Origin: Halomonas borealis
GTDB lineage: Bacteria; Pseudomonadota; Gammaproteobacteria; Pseudomonadales; Halomonadaceae
Direction: 5' to 3'
DNA: 64,000 bases
NCBI RefSeq assembly: GCF_004798905.1
Contig: NZ_SDMO01000014.1
Span: forward strand, 18,744-82,743
Shown: positions 47,569-56,093 of the stretch, piece after piece
Layout: each line of letters starts with the position of its first letter
Numbering within the stretch: position 1 is the stretch's first letter
The notes under the pieces: model-generated
Told to the model about the DNA's origin: nothing
Database searches by the model: none
What the model saw: the letters and a program-made list of their open reading frames with translations, nothing else
Made by a program: the position numbers and the translations under genes

Positions 47569-48312
47569 TCATAGAAAGCGCGTGGGGTCGTCGCTGATCA
47601 CCGCGTCGACGCCCCAGTCCCAGCGCGGTGCGAAGGCGCGGGGATCGTTGGCCGTAAAGCAGAGCAGGGCGTAGCCGGCGGCCTTGATGGCCCGGGCTCG
47701 CTCCGCCTTCAGCGGCTTCCAGTTGGCGTGCACGCTGACGGCCTGGACCGCCTCGGCGCGGGCCTGCCAGTCATGGGGCACGCGGTCGAACAGCGCGCCG
47801 AGGGCCAGCCGCTCGGGCCCGGCCAGCGCCCGGCTGGCCCTCAGCGCCCGCGCGTCGAAGGACGACACCAGTCGCCGCTCGGCGGGTAGCGCCGCCATCA
47901 GCGCCGGCACCGCCGCCTCGGCCAGCGCCAGCGGGTCGTGCCCACGGTTGACCTTGAGCTCCAGATTCACGCCCATGCCGAGCTCGACGAGCAGCGCGAG
48001 CATCTCGTCGAGGGTCGCCATGGGCTCGCCGGCGAAGGCGGGCGCGAACCAGCCGCCCGCGTCGCGCCGCCGGGCCGTGGCGAGTGTCAGCTCGGACAGC
48101 CGCTCGCGGCCGTCCGAGCAGCGTGCGATGTCGCGGTCGTGCCAGATCACCGGGGTGCCGTCGCCGAGCAACTGGACATCGAGTTCCACCCAGCGAATGC
48201 CGGCCGCCGCCGCCGCGCGTACCGCCGCCAGGGTGTTCTCCGGGGCGTGGGCCGAGAGGCCACGATGGGCGATCAGGCGTGGCACGATGAGCGGCGGCGA
48301 GCCGAGAGGCAT
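47569..48312 (-). CDS. ugpQ: Glycerophosphodiester phosphodiesterase, cytosolic type
   Basis: GDPD-family enzyme (247 aa) hydrolysing deacylated phospholipids to glycerol-3-phosphate. Motifs: LIAHRGLSAHAPENTLAAVRAAAAAG with catalytic histidine, WVELDVQLLGDGTPVIWHD with the metal-binding Glu/Asp and second histidine, and NLELKVN. The C-terminus has VDAVISDDPTRFL. No signal peptide, as in E. coli UgpQ. The start at MPLGSPP is chosen because the extension is not homologous. Confidence 0.9.
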   Translation of the reverse strand: MPLGSPPLIVPRLIAHRGLSAHAPENTLAAVRAAAAAGIRWVELDVQLLGDGTPVIWHDRDIARCSDGRERLSELTLATARRRDAGGWFAPAFAGEPMATLDEMLALLVELGMGVNLELKVNRGHDPLALAEAAVPALMAALPAERRLVSSFDARALRASRALAGPERLALGALFDRVPHDWQARAEAVQAVSVHANWKPLKAERARAIKAAGYALLCFTANDPRAFAPRWDWGVDAVISDDPTRFL

Positions 48313-48425
48313 GATGAGTGCTCCGAGCGGTGGGTGGCCTGGACGCCGTGCCGCAGGCGGGAGAAGATGGCAACGACGCACCGACCGGGGCGTCGCCGGG
48401 TCGGCGCTGGGTACAGGAGGTCTCC

Positions 48426-49202
48426 ATGAGACATTACATCGGCGACTGGCTGAGCCGCTACCTTACCAAGCCGCTGCCCGGGTTGAAGACCCTCGATCCG
48501 GTGGATTACCCACGGCTGGTGGCCTGCCTGCGACCCGGCGACGTGCTGGTGATCGAGGGCAATACCCGGATCAGCACGGCGATCAAGTATCTCACCCAGT
48601 CGACCTGGTCGCATGCCGCCCTGTACGTGGGCGAGGCCTTCGAGGCGGCCGGCGGCGGGCCGCTGGGGCTGATCGAGGCCGACATGCGCGAGGGCGTGCG
48701 TCGAGTCGGGCTCGAGGACTACGCCGACCTGCACTGCCGTATCTGCCGTCCGGTGGGTCTGGACGCCTCGGAGGTGGCGCAATTGATCGACTTCGCCGGG
48801 GCACGCCTGGGCGAGCGCTATGATCTGCATCATGTCTTCGACCTGGCGCGCTATCTGTTGCCGATGCCCCCGGTGCCGTCGCGCTGGCGGCGCCCGATGC
48901 TGGTGTTGGGCAGCGGGGACCCCACCCGCGCGATCTGCTCCACGCTGATCGCCCAGGCCTTCCAGTCGATCCGCTATCCGATCCTGCCGCGTAGGGTGCT
49001 CGCCGAGTCGCGGGATGCGGCCGGTGGGGGCGACGAGATCCAGGTGCTATACCCCCGCCACTATAGCCATTTCGTGCCCCGCGACTTCGATGTCTCGCCG
49101 TATTTCCAGGTCGTCAAGCCGACCCTGGATCGTCATTTCGATCATCGACACCTGATATGGGGAGCCGTGCCCGATGAGGGCGGGGCAGGCCGGACGGAGT
49201 GA
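48426..49202 (+). CDS. YiiX/YaeF-type permuted papain-fold protein
   Basis: A 258-residue protein of the permuted NlpC/P60 (YiiX, family C92) type. The catalytic histidine is in STWSHAALYVG (about residue 60), the cysteine in RAICSTLIAQAFQSI (about residue 160). A basic, amphipathic N-terminus lacks an obvious signal peptide. Family members are lipid- or peptide-bond hydrolases of unclear substrate. An AGGAGG site precedes the ATG. It is divergent from ugpQ. Confidence 0.8.
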   Translation: MRHYIGDWLSRYLTKPLPGLKTLDPVDYPRLVACLRPGDVLVIEGNTRISTAIKYLTQSTWSHAALYVGEAFEAAGGGPLGLIEADMREGVRRVGLEDYADLHCRICRPVGLDASEVAQLIDFAGARLGERYDLHHVFDLARYLLPMPPVPSRWRRPMLVLGSGDPTRAICSTLIAQAFQSIRYPILPRRVLAESRDAAGGGDEIQVLYPRHYSHFVPRDFDVSPYFQVVKPTLDRHFDHRHLIWGAVPDEGGAGRTE

Positions 49203-49298
49203 CGCGTCTGTGCTAGGCTGCGCGCTTTCATGCCCGGTCGCGCCGGGCATCGGAGCTTGGGACACCTTGAGACAGGCAGCGAAGGAGAGTCAGACGCG

Positions 49299-49871
49299 AT
49301 GAGAGTGGTGCATATCAAGAACGCGGCCCAGCGCGAGGCCTGCCTGGCGCGGCTGTGCGCCGAGGCCTATGGCCAGGAGGCCGGCATCGCGCCGTTGGTG
49401 ACCTTCGCCGGCGTGACGGGCGTGCTGTTCCCACAGGAGGCGGCACGGTTGCTGGCGATGGTCGACGACCAGGGGCATCCGCTGGCGCTGGCCCTGCTGG
49501 CGTTGGACGAGACGGGCGAAGGCATGACGATCATGCAGCTGGCGGATCTGGCCACCGAGACGGTGACTGCCCCGGCGATGCGACTGGTCGGCGAGCTGGC
49601 GCTGCGCGCACCGTTACGCGTGGATGCCACCGACGAGGCCCAGCAGGCGCGCTTCCGTGAGGCCGGCATCGAGCGCTGGTTCGAAGGCCAGGGCGGCGTG
49701 CGGATCGGCCTGTCGAAGCGCCATCCGGCCACCGGGCTCGAGGATCTGCCGCGCACCCTTACGGTAGACGAAAAGGGTGTCGTGCAGTCGTTCAAGCGCG
49801 ACCAGGCGCAGTTCGAGGACTATAAGCAGCGCTTCGTCGATGGCCTGGAGGCCTTCCCCACCACGCTGTGA
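49299..49871 (+). CDS. Protein of unknown function
   Basis: A 190-residue soluble acidic protein beginning MRVVHIKNAAQREACLARL. The arrangement of strands and helices (for example ITFAGVTGVLFPQEAARLLAMVDDQGHPLALALLAL) is faintly like an acyltransferase-fold domain, but no motif is convincing. A GAAGGAG ribosome site precedes the ATG. It is monocistronic or lies at the head of a unit with qorA 145 bp away. I do not recognise it. Confidence 0.65.
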   Translation: MRVVHIKNAAQREACLARLCAEAYGQEAGIAPLVTFAGVTGVLFPQEAARLLAMVDDQGHPLALALLALDETGEGMTIMQLADLATETVTAPAMRLVGELALRAPLRVDATDEAQQARFREAGIERWFEGQGGVRIGLSKRHPATGLEDLPRTLTVDEKGVVQSFKRDQAQFEDYKQRFVDGLEAFPTTL

Positions 49872-50016
49872 GGCGCCATGCGCGAGATGCCGGGCGCCGC
49901 TCGATGGCGTCGCCGTGGGGGCGTCAGGGCTATGGCGTCGCGCTCGGCGCTTGACCCGGCGTGTCGGGGGCGCTTGACTGGTCGGCCCCTTCATCAGCGG
50001 CGTCTAGGAGACCAGC

Positions 50017-50994
50017 ATGGCCAAGCGCATCCAGTTTTCCCGCACCGGTGGGCCCGAGGTGCTCGAGCTCATCGATGTCACCCCCGCCGAGCCGGGGCCC
50101 GGCGAGGTTCGGGTCCGCAACCAGGCGGTGGGCCTGAACTTCATCGACATCTACTTCCGTACCGGCCTGTATCCGGCGCCGGCGCTGCCCTCTGGGCTCG
50201 GCACCGAGGGTGCGGGGGTGGTCGATGCCGTGGGCGAGGGCGTCGAGCATCTGACGGTCGGCGATCGTGTGGCCTATGCCCAGGGGCCGCTTGGTGCCTA
50301 CGGCGAACAGCACGTGCTGCCGGGCGAGAAGGTCGTGGCGCTGCCCGAGGGCGTCGCGATGGAGACCGCCGCCGCGGCGATGCTCAAGGGCCTCACCGTG
50401 CAGTACCTGCTGCGCCAGACCTATCCGCTCCAGGGCGGCGAGACCATCCTCTGGCATGCCGCCGCCGGGGGCGTCGGCTCCATCGCTTGCCAATGGGCGA
50501 AGGCGCTGGGCGTGAAGCTGATCGGCACGGTGAGTTCGCCGGAAAAGGCGGCGCTGGCCGAGAAGAACGGGGCCTGGGCGACCATCGACTATACTCGCGA
50601 GGACGTCGCCGAGCGGGTCCGTGAGCTGACCGACGGCGCGATGTGCGACGTGGTCTACGACTCGGTGGGCAAGGACACCTGGGAAACCTCGCTCGATTGC
50701 CTGAAGAAGCGTGGCCTGATGGTCAGCTTCGGCAACGCCTCGGGAGCGGTGGAGGGCGTCAACGTCGGCATCCTCAATCAGAAGGGCTCGCTGTTCGTGA
50801 CTCGCCCGAGCCTCAACGGCTACGCCGACACCCGCGAGCGCCTCGAGGCTATGGCCGCCGACCTGTTCGCGCGGCTGGCAAGCGGCGAGGTGACGATCGA
50901 CATCGGTCAACGCTATCCGCTGGCCGAGGCCGCCCAGGCCCAGCAGGCGCTGGCGGAGCGGCGGACCACCGGATCGACCATTCTGATTCCCTGA
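50017..50994 (+). CDS. qorA: NADPH:quinone oxidoreductase
   Basis: Zeta-crystallin/QorA family (325 aa) of zinc-independent medium-chain dehydrogenases. Nearly every block of E. coli QorA is present: GGPEVLELIDVTPAEPGPGEV, GLNFIDIYFRTGLYP, LPSGLGTEGAGVVDAVG, HAAAGGVGSIACQWAKALG (NADPH-binding), VVYDSVGKDTWETSLDCLKKRGLMVSFGN and NQKGSLFVTRPSL. It reduces quinones one electron at a time. Confidence 0.95.
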   Translation: MAKRIQFSRTGGPEVLELIDVTPAEPGPGEVRVRNQAVGLNFIDIYFRTGLYPAPALPSGLGTEGAGVVDAVGEGVEHLTVGDRVAYAQGPLGAYGEQHVLPGEKVVALPEGVAMETAAAAMLKGLTVQYLLRQTYPLQGGETILWHAAAGGVGSIACQWAKALGVKLIGTVSSPEKAALAEKNGAWATIDYTREDVAERVRELTDGAMCDVVYDSVGKDTWETSLDCLKKRGLMVSFGNASGAVEGVNVGILNQKGSLFVTRPSLNGYADTRERLEAMAADLFARLASGEVTIDIGQRYPLAEAAQAQQALAERRTTGSTILIP

Positions 50995-51020
50995 GCGTGA
51001 AGTGCTTCTCATGCCTGACC

Positions 51021-51052
51021 ACGGCCCCGCGCCCTACCGGACGCGGGGCCGT
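51021..51052 (+). terminator. Hairpin between convergent qorA and rpiR-type genes
   Basis: Eleven-base stem ACGGCCCCGCG / CGCGGGGCCGT with a 10-nt loop, no T tract on either side. A plausible bidirectional terminator or 3'-end stabiliser. Confidence 0.5.
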
Positions 51053-51072
51053 CGGCGTGGCAGGAGTGCGCG

Positions 51073-51978
51073 TCACAGCGCGTCGCCGAGCTCGCCGATC
51101 ATGTGCTCGCGGCGTTGCAGCGAGGCCACCCCGTCCTCGCCCAACTGGCTTGCCACCTCGCTCAAGAGTCCCTCGGACAGCAGCATGAAGGCGCACATGG
51201 CGTTGCTGAAGAACAGGCTGTGGTTCGGTACCGCGAAGCATTCATCGGCGGCCCGGGCGAGCGGCGAGTTCGTGACATCGGTCAAGGCGATCACCGTCAC
51301 GCCCTGGCGGGCGGCCACCTCGGCGGCGGTCAGCACGCTCGGGGTATAGGGAAAGGCGCTGATCACCACCAGCACATCGTCGCCATCGAGCCGGGCCAGG
51401 GCATCCGCGATGCCGTGGCCGGCGGCATCGAGCGGTGCGGCGTCGGGGCGCAGCATGCCCAGCCCATAGGCCAGGAACGAGGTCAGCGAGGCGAACTGGC
51501 GACGACCATGAATCCTCACCCGCCGGGCCTCCGCCAGCCGCCGTGCGGCGCGTTCCAGGGCCTCGCCGTCGATGCTCGCCACCATGTCGCCGATATTGGC
51601 GCTTTCCTGGCGGCCCAGGCGGGTCAGCCGGCCGAGCGCGTCGTCGCCCTGTTCTCCCTCCAGCAGCCGCGAGACCTGGTCGCTGTAGAAGTGCTGCCCC
51701 TCGGTGACGTGGCGGCGGAATATCGCCTGCAGTCCGGCGAAACCCTCGAAGCCGAGCCGCTGCGAGAGTCGCGAGAGGGTCGAGGGGCTGACGCCCAGGC
51801 GCACCGCCAGGTCGCTGATCGAGGAGACCGCGGCCTGCTGAGGCGCGCCGGTCAGCGCCGCCAGCACCTGCCGCGAGCGTTTACCCAGGCGTAGCTCGCC
51901 GTGCCCGGCCTCGAGGTCGGCGAGCAGGCGCTCGAGGTCGTCCAGGGTAGCGAGTCGAGAGGGCGAAGTGGCGGTCAT
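51073..51978 (-). CDS. MurR/RpiR-family transcriptional regulator
   Basis: A 301-residue regulator. The N-terminal helix-turn-helix (about 20-90) includes SISDLAVRLGVSPSTLSRLSQRLGFEGFAGLQ; a C-terminal SIS domain (about 130-270) with VRIHGRRQFASLTSFLAYGLG and VLVVISAFPYTPSVLTAAEVAARQGVTVIALTD binds a phosphosugar-like or small ligand. The start at MTATSPSR is preferred. It is divergent from an aminotransferase with two palindromes in the shared 167-bp gap, so it very likely controls that unit. Confidence 0.9.
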   Translation of the reverse strand: MTATSPSRLATLDDLERLLADLEAGHGELRLGKRSRQVLAALTGAPQQAAVSSISDLAVRLGVSPSTLSRLSQRLGFEGFAGLQAIFRRHVTEGQHFYSDQVSRLLEGEQGDDALGRLTRLGRQESANIGDMVASIDGEALERAARRLAEARRVRIHGRRQFASLTSFLAYGLGMLRPDAAPLDAAGHGIADALARLDGDDVLVVISAFPYTPSVLTAAEVAARQGVTVIALTDVTNSPLARAADECFAVPNHSLFFSNAMCAFMLLSEGLLSEVASQLGEDGVASLQRREHMIGELGDAL

Positions 51979-52080
51979 GAGGGGCGAGGGCTCCCGGGCG
52001 CTGAGGAATGAGGCGAGGCATGCAGGAGAGGGCATTGTAGCGATCGCGAGGGGTGGCGTCAGGGTCGTCGAGGCATGTGT

Positions 52081-52096
52081 TGCAAATATATTTGCA
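52081..52096. promoter_or_regulatory. Perfect 16-bp palindrome, likely RpiR operator 1
   Basis: TGCAAATATATTTGCA. It overlaps a candidate rightward -35 (TTGCAT, 52092-52097) and contains TATATT, a possible leftward -10. Confidence 0.65.
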
Positions 52097-52110
52097 TTTA
52101 ATGAGAATGG

Positions 52111-52123
52111 GCAATGTATTTGC
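52111..52123. promoter_or_regulatory. Second, imperfect copy, likely RpiR operator 2
   Basis: GCAATGTATTTGC shares both half-sites (GCAA / TTTGC) with operator 1, centre-to-centre about 28.5 bp. It covers the candidate rightward -10 (TGTATT, 52115-52120). Confidence 0.5.
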
Positions 52124-52145
52124 ACAACCCCCTCGGGAGAGTCGC

Positions 52146-53474
52146 ATGAGTCACGTCTTCCACCGCCACCTCAAGCAGCACTACCCCACGGCCGTGCGCG
52201 GCGAAGGGCCCTACCTGATCGATGCCGAGGGGCGGCGCTACCTGGACGCCAGCGGCGGCGCCGCGGTTTCCTGCCTGGGCCATAGCGACGTCGAGGTCAG
52301 CGAGGCGATCCGTGAGCAGGTCGGCCGGCTGGCCTATGCCCACACTTCGTTCTTCACCAACGAGCCGATGGAGGCGCTGGCCGACTTCCTGATCGAGCGG
52401 GCACCCGAGGGGGTGTCCTCGGCGTATTTCGTCTCGGGTGGCTCCGAGGCGGTGGAGGCGGCGCTGAAACTGGCGCGGCAGTACTTCATCGAGCGCGGCG
52501 AGCCCGAGCGCCGGCATCTGATCGCCCGGCGCCAGAGCTATCACGGCAACACCCTCGGGGCGCTCGCCACCGGTGGCAACGCCTGGCGGCGTCGACCGTT
52601 CGAGCCGCTGTTGGCGGAGGTCAGCCATGTCAGCCCCTGCTACGCCTATCGTGGCCAGGCATCGGATGAGACCGCGGAGGCCTATGGCGAGCGGCTGGCC
52701 CGTGAGCTCGAGGCCGAGATTCATCGCCTGGGGCCGCACACGGTGATGGCCTTCGTCGCCGAGCCGGTGGTGGGCGCGACGCTCGGCGCGGTACCCGCGG
52801 TGCCGGGCTACTTCCGGCGCGTGCGCGAGATCTGCGACCGCCACGGGATTCTCTTGATCCTCGATGAGGTGATGTGCGGCATGGGGCGCACCGGCAGCCT
52901 GTTCGCCGCCGAGCAGGAAGGCGTGGCGCCGGACCTGGTGACCATCGCCAAGGGCCTCGGCGCCGGCTACCAGCCGATCGGCGCGACCCTGGTCGGCGAG
53001 CACATCCGTTCGGCCATCGCCGAGGGCTCCGGCTTCTTCCAGCACGGCCATACCTACATCGGCCATGCCACCGCCTGTGCCGCGGCGCTGGCGGTGCAGC
53101 GTGCCATAGAGTCCCGCGATCTGCTGGCCCGCGTCCGGGTATTGGGCGACGGGCTGCAGCGGCGCCTGGAGGATCGCCTCGGTGCGCATCCCCATGTCGG
53201 CGATATCCGTGGCCGCGGGCTGTTTCGCGGCCTCGAGCTGGTCGCCGATCGCGACGACAAGACGCCGTTCGATCCCGAGCGCCGGCTGCACGCCGAGCTC
53301 AAGCGCACCGCCATGGATCAGGGCCTGATGTGCTACCCCATGGGCGGTACCCTCGACGGTCGGCGCGGCGACCATATCCTATTGGCGCCGCCGTTCATCC
53401 TCGAAGAGGCCCATCTCGACGAGCTCGTCGACAAGCTCGACACGACCCTGCGACGCGTCCTCGGCGCCCACTGA
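52146..53474 (+). CDS. Class III (omega) aminotransferase
   Basis: PLP-dependent aminotransferase (442 aa), fold type I subgroup II. Motifs: YLDASGGAAVSCLGH, SGGSEAVEAALKLARQYF, RRQSYHGNTLGALA, LILDEVMCGMGRTG with the cofactor aspartate, and the PLP lysine in LVTIAKGLGAGYQPIGA (about residue 286). The substrate could be an omega-amino acid, taurine-like amine or diamine; not set by sequence. It is first of a rightward cluster with a CMD-like protein and an SLC13 permease, under the divergent RpiR regulator. Confidence 0.9.
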   Translation: MSHVFHRHLKQHYPTAVRGEGPYLIDAEGRRYLDASGGAAVSCLGHSDVEVSEAIREQVGRLAYAHTSFFTNEPMEALADFLIERAPEGVSSAYFVSGGSEAVEAALKLARQYFIERGEPERRHLIARRQSYHGNTLGALATGGNAWRRRPFEPLLAEVSHVSPCYAYRGQASDETAEAYGERLARELEAEIHRLGPHTVMAFVAEPVVGATLGAVPAVPGYFRRVREICDRHGILLILDEVMCGMGRTGSLFAAEQEGVAPDLVTIAKGLGAGYQPIGATLVGEHIRSAIAEGSGFFQHGHTYIGHATACAAALAVQRAIESRDLLARVRVLGDGLQRRLEDRLGAHPHVGDIRGRGLFRGLELVADRDDKTPFDPERRLHAELKRTAMDQGLMCYPMGGTLDGRRGDHILLAPPFILEEAHLDELVDKLDTTLRRVLGAH

Positions 53475-53493
53475 CCACACGAAGGAGTCCACG

Positions 53494-54090
53494 ATGCCGA
53501 TCACCTCCCGTCTGCCGGCGCTCGACGACGCCACGGCGTCAGCGGCACAACGCCGCGTGCTGGACGCCATCCTCGGCGGCCCACGCGGCAACCTCGATGG
53601 CCCCTTCCTGGCCTGGATCCACAGCCCGGAGCTGGCCGATCACGCCCAGCGCCTGGGGGCCTTCTGCCGCTATGGCACGCGCCTGGACACGCGGCTCACC
53701 GAGCTGGCGATCCTGTTCACCGCCTCCTGGTGGCAGTCCCAGGCGGAGTGGCAGATTCATGCCCCTATCGCCCAGGAGGCCGGCGTCTCCGCGGCGCTGA
53801 TCGAGGCGCTGCATGAGGGACCGGACGCCGATCATGCGCTGGATGTGGCGCGCGACGACGAGGCGCTGGTGATACGCCTGGGGCAATCACTGTATACCAC
53901 CCGGCGCGTCAGTGATGCGCTCTACGCCGAGGCGGTGGCGGCCTTCGGCGAGCCGGCGGTGGTCGAGCTGGTCGGCGTGTTCGGCTACTACGCGCTGGTG
54001 GCGATGACGCTCAATGTCTTCGCGGTGCGCCGTGGCGACGAGCCGCTGCCGTTTCCCGAGCCGCCGCGGGGCCACGCGCCTCAGGATTGA
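53494..54090 (+). CDS. Carboxymuconolactone-decarboxylase-like (AhpD superfamily) protein
   Basis: A 198-residue helical protein. RLTELAILFTASWWQSQAEWQIHAPIAQEAGVS (about 65-100) is the CMD-family core with Glu, Trp and His, but the AhpD CxxC redox pair is absent. This points to a lactone-decarboxylase/hydrolase-like rather than peroxidase-support role. It lies 19 bp after the aminotransferase, so the two are probably functionally linked. Confidence 0.82.
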   Translation: MPITSRLPALDDATASAAQRRVLDAILGGPRGNLDGPFLAWIHSPELADHAQRLGAFCRYGTRLDTRLTELAILFTASWWQSQAEWQIHAPIAQEAGVSAALIEALHEGPDADHALDVARDDEALVIRLGQSLYTTRRVSDALYAEAVAAFGEPAVVELVGVFGYYALVAMTLNVFAVRRGDEPLPFPEPPRGHAPQD

Positions 54091-54201
54091 ACGGCCATCC
54101 TGGCGCGCACACTGGTGGGATGAGGGATTAGCGACGATGCTGGTGACAGGGGGCGCCGCCGTGTCCGCCGCCCGCGTTACGCCACAGGGAGGTGAACCGC
54201 C

Positions 54202-55998
54202 ATGACCGACAGCACACAGGTCTTCTGCCTGCTCGGGGCGACCCTGGCGGCCTTCGTGTGGGGGCGTTTCCGTTACGACCTGGTGGCGTTGGCGGCGCTG
54301 CTTTCGTCGGTACTGCTGGGGCTGGTGCCCGCCGAGGAGGCCTTCCTCGGCTTCGGTCATCCGGCGGTGATCACCGTGGCCGCGGTGCTGGTGCTCAGCC
54401 GCGGCTTCGAGCGTTCGGGGCTGGTCGACGTGATCGCCGAGCAGGCATTGCGCGTCGGCGATCGCCTGATCCTGCAGACCCTGGTGCTCAGCGGCACCGT
54501 GCTGGTGCTCTCCGGGATCATGAACAACGTCGGTGCCCTGGCACTGATGTTGCCGGTGGCATTGCGCCTGGCCCGTGAGCACGATAGTCCTCCCTCGCTG
54601 CTGCTGATGCCGTTGGCCTTCGGCTCACTGCTCGGTGGCCTGACGACCCTGATCGGTACGCCTCCCAACATCATCATCTCGGCCTATCGGCGCACGCTGA
54701 CCGGCGAGGGCTTCGGCATGTTCGAGTTCTTTCCCGTCGGCGCCAGCGTGGCCCTGGTGGGGTTGGTGGTCATCGTGCTGGCCGGCCGCCACCTGGTGCC
54801 GCAGCGAGCCGGCAAGGCCTCGATGGAGGCGATGTTCGATACCGCCCATTACCTGATCGAGCTGCATGTGCCCGAGGAGGGCAAGGCGGTGGGCTGGTCG
54901 CTGCGCGACCTGCGGCGGGCCCTGGAGGAGCCGATCCCGGTGCTGGCGGTGGTGCGTGGCGAGAAACGCCACCCCGGGCATGTCTTCCTCGGTACCCTCC
55001 AGGCCCACGACATCCTGCTGGTGGAGGCCGGCCCCGACGAGATGGCGCTGCTCGAGGACAAGGCGGGGCTGGTGATGGGCGTCGAGTCGGAGCATGAGGA
55101 CGAGCATGACGCGGACGAGGGTCGCGCCGCGATGGACACCGAGGGCCTCCAGCTGGCGGAGGCGGTCATACGCAACGACTCGGTGATGCAGGGCCGCACG
55201 GTCGGCCAGCTGCGCCTGCTCAACCAGTTCGGCCTGCATCTGGTCGCGGTGGCCCGGGATGGTGGGCGTCTCGATCAGCGATTGCGCGACATTCGTTTCC
55301 GCGCCGGCGACGTGCTGCTGCTGCAGGGTGGCGAGGATGACCTCGGCGAGAGCCTGACGACCCTGGGCTGCCTGCCGTTGGCCCGGCGCAACCTGGCCCT
55401 CGGCCAGCCGCGTCGGCTACTGCTCTCGGTGGCGATATTCGCGGTGGCGATCATGACCATGATGCTCGACTGGCTGCCCGCGGCGGTGGCGCTCTCCGGC
55501 GCCGCCCTGGTCTCGCTGTTGGTCGGCGTGCTGAGCCTGCGCGAGGCCTATCAGGCCATCGACGGCCCGGTGATCGTGCTGCTCGGCGCGATGATCCCGG
55601 TGGGCCAGGCGTTGGAGACCAGTGGCGGCGCCGGGCTCATCGCCGAGACGCTGCTGGTGCTGGGCGGCGACTGGCCGGTGGTGCTCACCCTGGCCGGGTT
55701 GTTCGCGATCGGCATGTTGCTCTCCAACGTGATCAACAATGCGGCCGCGGCGCTGCTGATGGCGCCCATCGCGGCCAGCCTGGCCGCGGGTTTCTCGGCC
55801 TCGCCGGACCCCTTCTTGATGGCGGTGGCGGTCAGCGCTTCCTGTGCCTTCCTGACGCCGATCGGCCATCAGTCCAACACCCTGGTGATGGGCCCGGGAG
55901 GGTATCGCTTCGGCGACTATTGGCGGCTGGGGCTGCCGCTGTCGCTTGCCGTGATGGCGGTGGCGCTGCCGCTGATCCTCTGGGTCTGGCCGCTCTAG
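54202..55998 (+). CDS. SLC13/DASS-family permease with two TrkA-C domains
   Basis: A 598-residue permease. About five N-terminal helices (1-200) with SGIMNNVGALALMLPVAL and FGSLLGGLTTLIGTPPNIIIS, two cytosolic RCK_C/TrkA-C-like domains (about 210-385), then about six helices with a mirrored LLSNVINNAAAALLMAPIA and SCAFLTPIGHQSNTLVMGPGGY. The family transports di/tricarboxylates, sulfate or sulfonates with Na+. In this neighbourhood it may import the aminotransferase substrate. 111 bp separate it from the previous gene. Confidence 0.9.
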   Translation: MTDSTQVFCLLGATLAAFVWGRFRYDLVALAALLSSVLLGLVPAEEAFLGFGHPAVITVAAVLVLSRGFERSGLVDVIAEQALRVGDRLILQTLVLSGTVLVLSGIMNNVGALALMLPVALRLAREHDSPPSLLLMPLAFGSLLGGLTTLIGTPPNIIISAYRRTLTGEGFGMFEFFPVGASVALVGLVVIVLAGRHLVPQRAGKASMEAMFDTAHYLIELHVPEEGKAVGWSLRDLRRALEEPIPVLAVVRGEKRHPGHVFLGTLQAHDILLVEAGPDEMALLEDKAGLVMGVESEHEDEHDADEGRAAMDTEGLQLAEAVIRNDSVMQGRTVGQLRLLNQFGLHLVAVARDGGRLDQRLRDIRFRAGDVLLLQGGEDDLGESLTTLGCLPLARRNLALGQPRRLLLSVAIFAVAIMTMMLDWLPAAVALSGAALVSLLVGVLSLREAYQAIDGPVIVLLGAMIPVGQALETSGGAGLIAETLLVLGGDWPVVLTLAGLFAIGMLLSNVINNAAAALLMAPIAASLAAGFSASPDPFLMAVAVSASCAFLTPIGHQSNTLVMGPGGYRFGDYWRLGLPLSLAVMAVALPLILWVWPL

Positions 55999-56039
55999 CA
56001 GCCTTCCCAGGCGTCATGCTGAGGCGCCTGCCAGGGGGA

Positions 56040-56071
56040 GCAATAAAATGCCCCGGCGGGTTGCCGGGGCA
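56040..56071 (-). terminator. Rho-independent terminator of fadE
   Basis: Stem TGCCCCGGC / GCCGGGGCA with a short loop. On the minus strand the hairpin is followed by TTTTATT, so it terminates leftward transcription; the plus strand has no T tract there. Confidence 0.78.
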
Positions 56072-56093
56072 TCGTCGTGGAGGGGAGGGGGCG

